Source of the DNA: Chlamydiota bacterium
GTDB taxonomy: Bacteria; Chlamydiota; Chlamydiia; Chlamydiales; Rhabdochlamydiaceae
DNA: 64,000 nucleotides
NCBI GenBank assembly: GCA_022614855.1
Contig: JAKEHU010000008.1
Location: 1-64,000 of the forward strand
Direction: 5' to 3'
In this document: piece by piece, positions 49,001 to 57,854 of the stretch
Numbering within the stretch: position 1 is the stretch's first letter
Layout of the letters: each line of letters begins with the position of its first letter
Made by a program: the position numbers and the translations under genes
Notes under the pieces: model-generated
What the model was told of the DNA's origin: nothing
The model's input: only the letters and a program-made list of their open reading frames with translations
The model's database searches: none

Positions 49001-49475
49001 AACTGGAAGTGGAAGATTTGTTAAACTTTCCACTGCAACCATTACAACAAACGGACCTCTTTTCATTTTTACCTCAAAACGCGATCAAAACTTTATTGAA
49101 GGATTGATCAATGGGGCTCCTTTTATTCCAGGTCCGCTTTATCTCAACTCTTCATCGGAAGTATGGGATAGCTATTTTTCTGAAGGAATATTTGTAAATG
49201 GATTTCCCTTTACCATTTTTTACAAAGATGGAGCACCAAACTTTCGCGTTAAATATGGAGCGGCCATTTCAGAAGCTTTTCACGACTTAGCAACTTATGA
49301 TGATTTTCTCTTCGTTTCCAAATATTTTGAAGTGGGATATGACAAAATTTCTTATGAGTTTGAATACAAAAATAAAAAAGCTCTTTCCAGCTATGAATTA
49401 TTCAGAGATGAAATATTGCGAATGATTAGAAGAACATATAGAAATTATAATACGAAATACATACCGTGTTTTTAA
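46050..49475 (+). CDS. TpsA filamentous-haemagglutinin-like secreted protein
   Basis: 1141 residues with a GTG start overlapping the upstream stop. Signal sequence MISQFLLFFLFFFLPLLAKP, then the TPS secretion domain (about 20-250) with SAVLNRVFGG (71-80) and LLNPNGILIG (97-106), the NPNG motif. The rest is a repetitive, Gly/Ser/Asn-rich beta-helix (NGNVTLMGGSGAGS-like units in the middle) and a C-terminal globular part. It would be exported through the TpsB protein encoded 18 nt downstream and could be a surface adhesin. No toxic C-terminal domain is recognised. Confidence 0.9.
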   Translation: MISQFLLFFLFFFLPLLAKPHGSSVRSGEVSFKESGSSLEINASDKAIIDWKGFSIDKNELVKFFQPSVNSAVLNRVFGGEVSEIFGRLEANGFVYLLNPNGILIGREGVIDTGGFIASTFDCFDRDFLQDRELLFSGDSKDVIVNEGTVRAKDGDILLIGYRIQNRGTLEAQSGAVCLGAGLQICVQPKRSERIFIIPGKNLELQKEGVGIEQIGVIKALQVEVKAFGNPYAIAIKQTGSIEATGFLEKEGKIFLVADGGMSQISGQLTAKSQNKGGEIRLLGNEVGITEGATIDVSGDFGGGTVLVGGDFQGKNSKIANAKLVVMEKGTIIDASAKHQGRGGRVILFSEGATFFEGDIQAKGAGFGGDGGLIEISGKEYLHDRGNATAFSSWGNPGEIFLDPTNVTIATNAGVDTNAAFSVVAGTGSYTYSAATSTLDNALLATRLGTSNVVVSTDSSFNSAGTISVMNNVVWNSAFSLSLLAASDISFQASVRNNGSGSISITSPSTITLTSPVAPVEVRTNTGNVTMTSGVDILLNPQGVNSTSIRSNERLAITAGRDLILNGNATGGDAFIATGSSANTFVVGRDLILNGGSGAASSVEISSQFSLTSMNPMDFSVGGNVTLMGGSGAGSYALIANVPASPGSANLLFSEIGGNLTLTGGTAADSFCLVGCLNTNNVGLILSGNITLDHIGGNVVLQSSGIRSLTQIGYFDSATSAASQYTGDVRLNQIDGNVVLQGGSGANSSAIIGHGNSLSHPGNIYAGSIVASSGGAHVTLQPGTGARSDAIIGFEAAVGATTTVNSSLVRVISGGTIDIHGGIGTNAAIGFYNNYAGTTTNVHIGLVEVQASSTLTLNAGNEIGGAGGAAAIGTFTLTGIASSNVNVVSGDLFLNGSVGANTGFARIVNGPIGAEDDPVDVTIHCLNGHIGSGSAALGHAEIYSQRNLTLIADKSLFLNPDSLIHTVNGTLVLVVDEKNSTRPETGSGRFVKLSTATITTNGPLFIFTSKRDQNFIEGLINGAPFIPGPLYLNSSSEVWDSYFSEGIFVNGFPFTIFYKDGAPNFRVKYGAAISEAFHDLATYDDFLFVSKYFEVGYDKISYEFEYKNKKALSSYELFRDEILRMIRRTYRNYNTKYIPCF

Positions 49476-49493
49476 TAACCTTAAGATCTTCTA

Positions 49494-51533
49494 ATGAAAA
49501 AGTTTTTCTTTTTCTTTTTAGGAATTCATTTTGCAATCTTTTCTTATGAACCCTTTTCGCAAAAGGTGGTTGTAAAAGGAATTTGGGTTTCTGGAAAGGT
49601 CCATTGGAAGATGGAAAGAGAAAAAGAGATGCGAGGAGTAGAAATCGATCGTAGTCTTAGAATTTCTGAATATGAAGATTTGAAAAAAAAACTGACCCCT
49701 TTTATTGGAAGGTATCTCACTTCCGATCTGGTAATTGAAGTAAAAGAGGTCATTAGAAATTTTTATCAAAAAGAACATGAGATCGAGCCAAAGATTGTCA
49801 TTCCTTTTCAAAATTTTTCTGATGGAATTCTACATGTGCAGGTTCTTGAACAGGTAGTTGTACAATCTGCGCCAGAAAAAGATGTGCGCATGCCGCCCGA
49901 AAGGTTACAAATAAGAGAAAAGCCAATCATTTCAGCTCTTCGCGGTGTTGTTTTAGTTGCAGATAAAAAAGATGTAGGAAAGTTAGATCCTGAAGATTTT
50001 CTTGGAATGCAAGCTTATGGAATAGAAATTCCTTGTGGAATAGAAAAGCTGCGCTGCAATTTAGAACCTTTTTTTATTGGGCAGCCTTTGACAACAGATC
50101 TTCTCTATCGATTGAAAAAGGAAATTATCGAGTTTTACCAAAAGTGCAAACGACCAGTAGTTATCATTACTTTACCTGAGCAGGAGATCACAAATGGAGT
50201 GGTCTATCTTGTTGTAACCGAAACAAAATTGGGAGAAATTTGTGTAGAGGGAAATCGCTGGTTTCCTGCTTCTAGATATAAAAATCTCATTCGAATGAAG
50301 CCTGGTAGCCGAATTAATACCGATCGTCTCCTTTCAGATCTCGCTTGGATCAATCGCAACCCTTTTCGCAGAGCAGATCTCTTTTTTACCCCTGGAAAAG
50401 ATCTAGGGACGACAGATATTAAGTTGATGGTAAAAGATCACATTCCTTTGCGGGTTTATGCAGGGGGAGATAATACAGGAAGCGACATAACGGGAAATAC
50501 CCGTTTTTTTACTGGAGTAACTTGGGGAAATGCTCTTTTTTTGGACCACATTGCAGAATATCAATACACAACGTCGCGAGACTTTAAAAAGTTTCAAATG
50601 CACAGTGGAAATTATACCATTCCTCTTCCATGGCACCATTTTTTATTTTTCTTTGGGGGTTATTGCACAATTGAACCCAAGATCAACCGATTTTTTCAGT
50701 CTAACTCAGCACATACCGCTCAAGCGAGCATCCGCTATGTAGCCCCATTTGGGAAAACCTATAAAAATACCCTGAAGCAGTTTGCTATTGGTTTCGACTG
50801 GAAAAATACGGATAACAATTTGAATTTTGTCTCAGATGGTAACATGATTCCCATTGTAACAAAAACGATAAACTTAACCCAATTCATGGGAGGCTTTTCT
50901 TATGGAAAGGAGACAAATCACCATAAAATTACGGCGAGCATAGATCTATTTTGGTCCCCTGGGAAAATTCTCCATGAGAATCAAAGTGATAAGGATTTTA
51001 ACAACTTAAACCCAGGAGCTGTGAATAACTATGTGTATGGTCGTGCAACTTTGGGAGAGGTGATCTATTTTCTTCATAAGTGGGCTTTTTCTGTCCTCAC
51101 AAGAGGGCAGTTCACCAACCATGTTCTTTTGCAAAGCGAAGAATTTGGATTGGGGGGTTATGATACTGTAAGAGGATTTAATGAAAGAGAGCTCAATGCA
51201 GACAATGCTCTTTGCGTAAATGTCGAACTTCGCACGCGTCCTCTTCATCTTTTCAAATGGAAAAAAAGAAGGGATGATTTAATCATCCTTGCTTTTTTTG
51301 ACTATGGCCTTGGCCATTTAAAGTTTAGAGGACCTCAAGTGACTCCACCGGTTGCAATGGAAACGCTAGTGGTTCGCAAATATGAATATCTCATGAGTTT
51401 TGGACCTGGTATTCGCTATACAATTGCTCCGAATCTGATGTTTCGCTTTGATTGGGGAATCAAACTTCACAAAGCTTTTTCCAGTGATAGTTCCTGGAGC
51501 AAAGTTCATCTCGGTGCAGTCTTAAGTTTTTAA
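49494..51533 (+). CDS. TpsB outer-membrane transporter with an extra POTRA domain
   Basis: 679 residues. Signal sequence FFFFFLGIHFAIFS, a first POTRA-like unit (about 45-125: RYLTSDLVIEVKEVIRNFYQ, FSDGILHVQVLEQ), a second homologous unit (about 175-260: QPLTTDLLYRLKKEIIEFYQ, ITNGVVYLVVTETKLGEICV), a further POTRA (NRWFPASRYKNLIRM) and the beta-barrel with GLGGYDTVRGF (about 550) and a C-terminal Phe. The usual TpsB has two POTRA domains; the repeated first type appears to make three. It is paired with the TpsA protein just upstream and is a paralogue of the protein at 25937. Confidence 0.92.
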   Translation: MKKFFFFFLGIHFAIFSYEPFSQKVVVKGIWVSGKVHWKMEREKEMRGVEIDRSLRISEYEDLKKKLTPFIGRYLTSDLVIEVKEVIRNFYQKEHEIEPKIVIPFQNFSDGILHVQVLEQVVVQSAPEKDVRMPPERLQIREKPIISALRGVVLVADKKDVGKLDPEDFLGMQAYGIEIPCGIEKLRCNLEPFFIGQPLTTDLLYRLKKEIIEFYQKCKRPVVIITLPEQEITNGVVYLVVTETKLGEICVEGNRWFPASRYKNLIRMKPGSRINTDRLLSDLAWINRNPFRRADLFFTPGKDLGTTDIKLMVKDHIPLRVYAGGDNTGSDITGNTRFFTGVTWGNALFLDHIAEYQYTTSRDFKKFQMHSGNYTIPLPWHHFLFFFGGYCTIEPKINRFFQSNSAHTAQASIRYVAPFGKTYKNTLKQFAIGFDWKNTDNNLNFVSDGNMIPIVTKTINLTQFMGGFSYGKETNHHKITASIDLFWSPGKILHENQSDKDFNNLNPGAVNNYVYGRATLGEVIYFLHKWAFSVLTRGQFTNHVLLQSEEFGLGGYDTVRGFNERELNADNALCVNVELRTRPLHLFKWKKRRDDLIILAFFDYGLGHLKFRGPQVTPPVAMETLVVRKYEYLMSFGPGIRYTIAPNLMFRFDWGIKLHKAFSSDSSWSKVHLGAVLSF

Positions 51534-51549
51534 CCTGATTACATATTTA

Positions 51550-51797
51550 ACCACAGAGAACACAGAGTGCACAGAGAGAAGAAAAAAATTCGATATTAAC
51601 CCGACTTGCCCCCTATTCCCCCTTATTCGCGAACTGCGACGGGCAATCTGCTGCGCTTTGTTCGTCGCCAAGGTGCTTCTACCTTGGCTTTCTCACGAAT
51701 CTTGCATTTTATCCATCTCGCTTCGCGAATAAGGGGGAATAGGGGGCAAGTCGGGTATTAGTTTTTTTTCCTCCGTGTGTTCTGTGATCTCTGTGGT
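51550..51797. repeat. GC-richer inverted-repeat element between tpsB and mfd
   Basis: Outer arms ACCACAGAGAACACAGAG and CTCCGTGTGTTCTGTG...CTCTGTGGT; inside them a perfect 34-bp inverted repeat (51600-51633 and 51723-51756), beginning CCCGACTTGCCCCCTATTCC. It is richer in G+C than its surroundings. The outer ACCACAGAGA sequence resembles interspersed repeats known from other bacteria. It fills the gap between two convergent genes. Confidence 0.85.
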
Positions 51798-51822
51798 AAA
51801 AAAAAAAGACGAAACGAAGGGT

Positions 51823-54800
51823 TTATTCTAGGAGTTTGACAACTTGTTCTTCAAATTCTTTTGGATTTTTCGTTGGAGGAAGAGGAAAAACTTTTTTATC
51901 TATGGTTTGTTCTTTTTTCTTTTCAGCAGTAAACGTAAAACGTTCAAATTTTAAGGATATGTATTGTTTTTCAGAAGCAATGAGTCGAATTTTCGACAAG
52001 TGATAGAGCCAAATGACAGGAGGTGGAGGTTTGCCAAAGCGATCTTCAATTTCTACCAGTAGATGATCGATCTCTTTCAGAGAAGTTGCATCTCCTAAGC
52101 GATGGTATAATTCCATTCGCAGACTTGGTTCAGGAATATATGTTTCAGGAAACTTGGCATCGAAGGAAAATTCCATTTTTGTTTCCACAAATCGAGGAGA
52201 AGATTTTTGACGAAGGGCTGCAATTGTCCGTTTTAAGAGTTTACAGTAGAGATGAAATCCAATTGAAGAAACTTGCCCAGACTGCTCGGTACCGAGAATA
52301 TCTCCTGCACCGCGGATTTCAAGATCTTTCATGGCAATTTTTATTCCGCTTGCAAATCCCGAAGCTTCTAAAAGGGCCTTCAATCTTTTTTGCGGCTTTT
52401 CAAGCAGGACTTTTCCCTTTGGGATCAAAAAATAGGCAAAAGCAGGGCGATTCCATCTCCCTACTCTTCCTCTCATTTGATAGAGATCGGCAAGGCCAAA
52501 TTGCTCAGCATGTTCGATGAGGATCGTATTTGCATTGGGGATATCGATTCCATTTTCAATGATGGTGGTGGAGACCAAGATATCGATTTTTCCGGTTTTA
52601 AAAGCGTGAAAGATCGTATCGATCTCATCAGGATGCATCTGCCCATGAGCGACTCCAATGAGGGCCTGAGGGAGAATTTTTTGCAATTCTTCTTTCACTT
52701 TGAAAATTGTCTCCACCCGATTGTGTATATAAAATGCCTGTCCATCTCTTGCAAGTTCTCGCATTAAGGCATTTTGAATTAAAGAGGGCTCCTTTTCTGC
52801 AACATAGGTTTTGATGGGAAGTCGATCTTGAGGAGGAGTATAGATTGTAGAAATATCTTTTGCTCCCATGATGGATAGATATAATGTTCGCGGAATGGGA
52901 GTAGCAGAAAGAGTGAGACAATCAACACCCGTTTTGATTTTTTTTAAATACTCTTTTGCTCTGACTCCAAATCTCTGCTCTTCATCGATGATGATGAGCC
53001 CTAAATCTTTAAATTTTACATCTTTCCCAATCAAGCGATGGGTACCAATCACAATATCGATTACACCTTTTTCGATTTTTTGTAGATTTTCTCTCATCTG
53101 TTTTGGGGAAATGAATCTCGATAAGACAGCAATTTGGACAGGATAATTTGCCATTCTCTCAGAAAAAGTTTCGAAGTGTTGCATCGCAAGAACAGTTGTG
53201 GGGACTAGTACAGCGACTTGCTTTTTTCCATCTGTAATTGCTTTGAAAGCAGCGCGCATGGCAACTTCTGTTTTTCCATAGCCCACATCTCCACAGAGAA
53301 GGCGATCCATTGCCTTTTTTGAGATCATGTCTTTTTTAATTGCAGCAATTGCAGTGATCTGATCTTCCGTTTCTGGAAAGGGAAAATCTCTTTCGAAAGA
53401 TTCCATTTCAGAACTATCTTCCGAAAAAGAATATCCTCCATGAATTTCGCGCTCAGCACTTACTTCCAAAAGATCTTTGGCGTAACCCATGATGGTCTTT
53501 TGCGCATGGAGAAGTTGTTTTTGCCATCTTTGTCCACCGATTTGATTTAATGAAACGACCTCATTTTCACTAGATCCAATGTATTTTGAAACGAGATGGG
53601 CAGAATTCATTGGTACATAGAGTTTGCTATTTTCTGCATATTCGATGACGAGAAATTCCGATTCAACTCCTTGGTGGTTTGGCCTTTTTTCTATTCCAAG
53701 ATATTTTCCAATTCCCTGATGAAAATGAACGACGAGGTCTCCGGGTATGAGTTCATGAAATTCTGCTACGGGCGCATGAAAAGAGCTCCTCCATTTTTCT
53801 CTTCGTATTTGATATTTGTGTGTGAGTTCTGTCATAGGGAAAAAAGCAGCCATGCAGTCGCTTAAGACAAATCCTCTAGAGAGATATCCTCTTTCAAAGA
53901 TCGTTTTTTCTGGGAGAAGAATTTGCTGTTCTTTGATTTTTGCTTTAAAAGAGTTTTCTTCGGATTCAGTAGAAGTGATGATGTGGAGTTCTAAAGAAGA
54001 TTTCGCCTGTGCATGAATTCCCTGTAACAATTCATCTGCACCTTTTACCTTTTCTACTTGTGAAAGAGAAAAAAAATCTCCAATTTCCATGAAGGGAAAG
54101 GTCCATCTTTTTGCAGAAATTTTTTGATGAAAAATTTCAAAGGAAAGTGGCTGAAGCGGCTGTTCTCCAGTATAATAAGAGCGACCAACTCTTTTGGAAA
54201 TCTCCACTTCAGAGAGAGATTCAACAGGTTGATCTGAAAAGAAGATTTTCTGTAAAGAATTGATCTGAGAAAAAAGTTCTTCGAATGTAAAGAAAAAGCG
54301 CGAGCGCACTGCTGGAAATTTTTGCAAATTTACATACCTATCTTCCAATTCTAGAAGACCATCGAAAATGACAATGACATTTTCATCTAAATAATCAAAT
54401 AAAGAGGATAACTCCTTTTGCTCTAAAAGAAGTTTTGATTCATCAACAGGCGAAAGAAAAAATTGGTCTACTTTTTCAACGGATTTTTGCCCTGATGGAT
54501 CATAGCTTCTAATCGATTCAATCGTATCTCCTAAAAATTCAATGCGAAAGGGCTGCGGAGAAGAAATGGGAAAAATATCGATGATTCCTCCGCGAAGAGC
54601 AAACTCTCCTTTTAAAGATGCGACTGCAGCTTTTTGATATCCAAGAAGTGTCAATTTTTCTGGCAGGGATGAAAAGGTAAGATGTTGTCCAACTTTCCAG
54701 ATTTGGCAAAGCGAAGAAAGATGAGATGGATGAGAGATTTTTTGCAGGCAAGCTTGAAGGCTGCAGAAAAGAATAAAAGGGGAGTTTGGATTTTTTATCA

Positions 54801-55128
54801 GTTTATATAAGACCTCAAATCGCTTTCCAATAATGTCTAAACTTGGAGGAATTTCTTCTCCAGGGAAAGTATCCCATGCTGGAAAATCTTGAAAATGTTG
54901 AACACCAAAGTAATTGAGATCATTCATCAAGAGATTTTCCCTTGTTTCTCCAGAAATGACAGCAATTTTTTTTCCAGTTGCTTCTAAGATCAAATGCAAA
55001 AGACAGGCTTTAGGCGAATCCCATAAACCCTCAATGAGCAAAGAGGGCTCTTTCGCTACAGCCTCTGAAAATTTTTGGAGATTATTACTTTTGAGAAAAG
55101 GATTCACACCGATAATTTGATTAGACAT
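51823..55128 (-). CDS. mfd: Transcription-repair coupling factor
   Basis: 1101 residues. Seen: the UvrB-homology N-terminal region, RNA-polymerase-interaction domain (LIPGDLVVHFHQGIGKYLG), Walker A LLCGDVGYGKTEVA, DEEQ box IIIDEEQRFG, and the SF2 helicase C-terminal motif QMRGRVGRW. It pushes stalled RNA polymerase off damaged DNA and recruits UvrA. It overlaps the end of alaS by 25 bp, so both may be transcribed together. Confidence 0.97.
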   Translation of the reverse strand: MSNQIIGVNPFLKSNNLQKFSEAVAKEPSLLIEGLWDSPKACLLHLILEATGKKIAVISGETRENLLMNDLNYFGVQHFQDFPAWDTFPGEEIPPSLDIIGKRFEVLYKLIKNPNSPFILFCSLQACLQKISHPSHLSSLCQIWKVGQHLTFSSLPEKLTLLGYQKAAVASLKGEFALRGGIIDIFPISSPQPFRIEFLGDTIESIRSYDPSGQKSVEKVDQFFLSPVDESKLLLEQKELSSLFDYLDENVIVIFDGLLELEDRYVNLQKFPAVRSRFFFTFEELFSQINSLQKIFFSDQPVESLSEVEISKRVGRSYYTGEQPLQPLSFEIFHQKISAKRWTFPFMEIGDFFSLSQVEKVKGADELLQGIHAQAKSSLELHIITSTESEENSFKAKIKEQQILLPEKTIFERGYLSRGFVLSDCMAAFFPMTELTHKYQIRREKWRSSFHAPVAEFHELIPGDLVVHFHQGIGKYLGIEKRPNHQGVESEFLVIEYAENSKLYVPMNSAHLVSKYIGSSENEVVSLNQIGGQRWQKQLLHAQKTIMGYAKDLLEVSAEREIHGGYSFSEDSSEMESFERDFPFPETEDQITAIAAIKKDMISKKAMDRLLCGDVGYGKTEVAMRAAFKAITDGKKQVAVLVPTTVLAMQHFETFSERMANYPVQIAVLSRFISPKQMRENLQKIEKGVIDIVIGTHRLIGKDVKFKDLGLIIIDEEQRFGVRAKEYLKKIKTGVDCLTLSATPIPRTLYLSIMGAKDISTIYTPPQDRLPIKTYVAEKEPSLIQNALMRELARDGQAFYIHNRVETIFKVKEELQKILPQALIGVAHGQMHPDEIDTIFHAFKTGKIDILVSTTIIENGIDIPNANTILIEHAEQFGLADLYQMRGRVGRWNRPAFAYFLIPKGKVLLEKPQKRLKALLEASGFASGIKIAMKDLEIRGAGDILGTEQSGQVSSIGFHLYCKLLKRTIAALRQKSSPRFVETKMEFSFDAKFPETYIPEPSLRMELYHRLGDATSLKEIDHLLVEIEDRFGKPPPPVIWLYHLSKIRLIASEKQYISLKFERFTFTAEKKKEQTIDKKVFPLPPTKNPKEFEEQVVKLLE

Positions 55129-57737
55129 TCTTTTGCTTTTTCGAAGGCAAGCTCCATTTTTTTGGGATTTTTTCCTCCTGCTTGCGCATTATCTGCTTTT
55201 CCACCTCCACCTCCTTCGATAATGGGAGAGATTTCTTTGATGAAAGCCATTGCTTGAATTCCCCTTTGTACCAGATCAGGAGTGACTCTTGCAATGATTT
55301 GACACCTTCCTTCCATTGCGACGCCCAAAATGAGTACAAGAGAAGGAGCAAGAACAAGGAGTTCTTCAGCTAAAAGGGAGAGTTCTTCCATTTCAATCGC
55401 CACTTTTTTAGCTAAAAAAGGAATTTGTGAAATTTCTTCTATCTCTTCCTTGAGCTCTAAGGCAAGATTTTTTAAAAAAGATCTTTTTGCAGAGCGCAAT
55501 TCCATTTTCAGCCGATTGTTTTCATCGACAAGATTCACCACTTTTTCTGGAAGTTGGGGAAGGGTAGATTTGAGATGAGCTGCGGCTTTGAGGGCATAAT
55601 CCTCATTTATCCTTGCAAAATCTTCAGCTACTTTTCCAACGCATGCTTCGATTCTTCTTAGCCCGGCTCCAATACTTCTTTCATCCATGATACGAAAAAG
55701 TCCGATGGATCCAACATAGTGTACGTGTGTTCCTCCACACAATTCCTTAGAATAGCCGATATCGATGACGCGAACTCGATTTCCATATTTTTCTCCAAAA
55801 AATTGTTTAATTTCTTGGTCTTTTTGTGCTTCTTCGTAGGGAATTTCATAGATATTAACTCTTTGATTTTCTCGAACTTTTTCATTGATCAAATCTTCAA
55901 TTTGTCGAATTTCTGAAAGTGAGAGAGCTTTGTGATGGTGAAAATCAAATCTGAGTTTTTTTTCCTCCACTAAAGAGCCTGCTTGTTTAATGTGATTCCC
56001 TAAAATTTGCTGGAGAGCCCAGTGGAGAAGGTGGGTTGCCGTATGGTGGTTTGCAATGGACTTTCTCCTTGCTTCATCGATGCGAGCAAGAACTTTTTCT
56101 TCTATCTGAAAAAATCCGTGATCCACGATCCCAATATGTGCAATGATTCCTGGATAGGGATTTTGGCAATCTAACACTTTAAATCTTGCCTTTTCGTGTG
56201 TGATTGTGCCTGTATCTGCAACTTGCCCTCCCTTTTCTGCATAAAAAGGTGTTTTATCGAGGAGAATGACCCCTTTTTCACCTTCTGACAGGGAGTCGAC
56301 AAATTCCCCATTTTTCAAAAGTCCAGTGATACGGCTTTCTGATTCGGTATCAGAATACCCTGTAAATTCACAAGCCCCTTGTTCTTTGACAAAGATCTTG
56401 TAGAGATTTTCTCCCGTTTCCTGGGCGCCAAAGGTCTGTGCATTTCGAGATTTTTCTTTTGCCCTTTCTTCTAAGAGTTGATAAGCATCGATATTGACTT
56501 CGAGACCGTAATCCCTTGCAATCAACAAAATTTCGTCCAATGGAAATCCATAAGTATCTTTTAATTTAAATGCTTCTGCTCCACTGATCTGTTTCAAAGG
56601 CTTATCAAAGGCTTTTGCTATGATGGAGCTTAAGATATTGCCACCTCGTTTAAGAGTGCGGATGAAACTCTCTTCTTCAAGGGTAAGAATTTCTGCAATG
56701 CGATTTTGCGATTTGATGAGTTCTGGGTAATCTTCTCCCATCACTTCAATCAGTGCAGGAAGCACCCGGGCTAAAAATGGTTCTTGTAAGTTGAGAATTT
56801 TTCCATATCTCACAGCGCGGCGCAAAAGTTTTCTAACCACATATCCTCGATCAACATTACTTGGCTGTACTCCATCTGCGATGGCAAAAGCGAGAGATCT
56901 CATATGATCTGCAATCACGTGAAATGCAGGAGCATATTCTCCTTTTTCTTTGTAATTTTTTCCTGAGATCGATTCAATTTTTTTGATCAGATGAAATAAA
57001 ATGTCTGTGCGAAATACATTATCGACTTCCATTTTCAAAGAGACAATTCTCTCTAAACCAGCTCCCGTGTCAATCGATTTGCTAGGCAAAGGAAAAATTT
57101 TTCCATTTTGATCGCGATTGTACTGCATGAAAACAAGATTCCAAAATTCAAGGTAGCGCTCTCCGCTCACATCTTCTTTGGGGTTTTTAGCATCGCCATA
57201 TTTTTCTCCACGATCATAGAGCAGTTCCGAACATGGGCCACAGGGTCCAGTATCTCCCATGGCCCAAAAATTCTCTTTTTCTCCCATTTTGACAATTCGC
57301 TCTTTGGGAACAAATTTTTGCCAAATTGCATAGGAGTCTTCATCTTTTTCAAAAACAGTGATCCAGATATTTTTTGGAGAAAATTTAAAAATTGTTTTAG
57401 TTACTTCCCACGCATATTCAATCGCTTTTTCCTTGAAATAGTCTCCAAAAGAAAAATTGCCAAGCATTTCAAAAAAAGTGAGATGTCTAGAGGTGTGACC
57501 CACATTGTCAAGATCATTGTGTTTTCCTCCTACTCGAATGCATTTTTGCGAGGAGGTTGCCTTTGTATATTCGCGGCTACTTTTTCCTAAAAAAACATCT
57601 TTAAATTGATTCATCCCCGCGTTGTTGAAAAGTAGAGTGGGATCATCATGGGGAACAACCGGAGAAGAGGGGATGATAGAATGGCCTTTTTCCTTAAAAT
57701 ATTGAAGGAACTTTCGCCGAATTTCCTGGGATAGCAT
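55104..57737 (-). CDS. alaS: Alanyl-tRNA synthetase
   Basis: 877 residues from ATG 57737; a TTG 11 codons upstream is less likely. Seen: class II motif region at residues 1-250 (FKEKGHSIIPSSPVVPHDDP, NNAGMNQFKDVFLG), the editing domain with the zinc motif HTATHLLHWAL and CGGTHV, and the C-Ala domain ending with IEGGGGGKADNAQAGGK. It charges tRNA-Ala and edits Ser/Gly. Length is normal for bacteria. Confidence 0.97.
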   Translation of the reverse strand: MLSQEIRRKFLQYFKEKGHSIIPSSPVVPHDDPTLLFNNAGMNQFKDVFLGKSSREYTKATSSQKCIRVGGKHNDLDNVGHTSRHLTFFEMLGNFSFGDYFKEKAIEYAWEVTKTIFKFSPKNIWITVFEKDEDSYAIWQKFVPKERIVKMGEKENFWAMGDTGPCGPCSELLYDRGEKYGDAKNPKEDVSGERYLEFWNLVFMQYNRDQNGKIFPLPSKSIDTGAGLERIVSLKMEVDNVFRTDILFHLIKKIESISGKNYKEKGEYAPAFHVIADHMRSLAFAIADGVQPSNVDRGYVVRKLLRRAVRYGKILNLQEPFLARVLPALIEVMGEDYPELIKSQNRIAEILTLEEESFIRTLKRGGNILSSIIAKAFDKPLKQISGAEAFKLKDTYGFPLDEILLIARDYGLEVNIDAYQLLEERAKEKSRNAQTFGAQETGENLYKIFVKEQGACEFTGYSDTESESRITGLLKNGEFVDSLSEGEKGVILLDKTPFYAEKGGQVADTGTITHEKARFKVLDCQNPYPGIIAHIGIVDHGFFQIEEKVLARIDEARRKSIANHHTATHLLHWALQQILGNHIKQAGSLVEEKKLRFDFHHHKALSLSEIRQIEDLINEKVRENQRVNIYEIPYEEAQKDQEIKQFFGEKYGNRVRVIDIGYSKELCGGTHVHYVGSIGLFRIMDERSIGAGLRRIEACVGKVAEDFARINEDYALKAAAHLKSTLPQLPEKVVNLVDENNRLKMELRSAKRSFLKNLALELKEEIEEISQIPFLAKKVAIEMEELSLLAEELLVLAPSLVLILGVAMEGRCQIIARVTPDLVQRGIQAMAFIKEISPIIEGGGGGKADNAQAGGKNPKKMELAFEKAKECLIKLSV

Positions 57738-57854
57738 AATTCCTATGAAAATATCACAATAGGCGGCCAAAAGTAAAACGGCTTTTTCCCGTTTTTGTTG
57801 CGGAATTACTTGAAGAAGGATAAAACTATAGGAAAAATATCCTAAAGACTAGCA

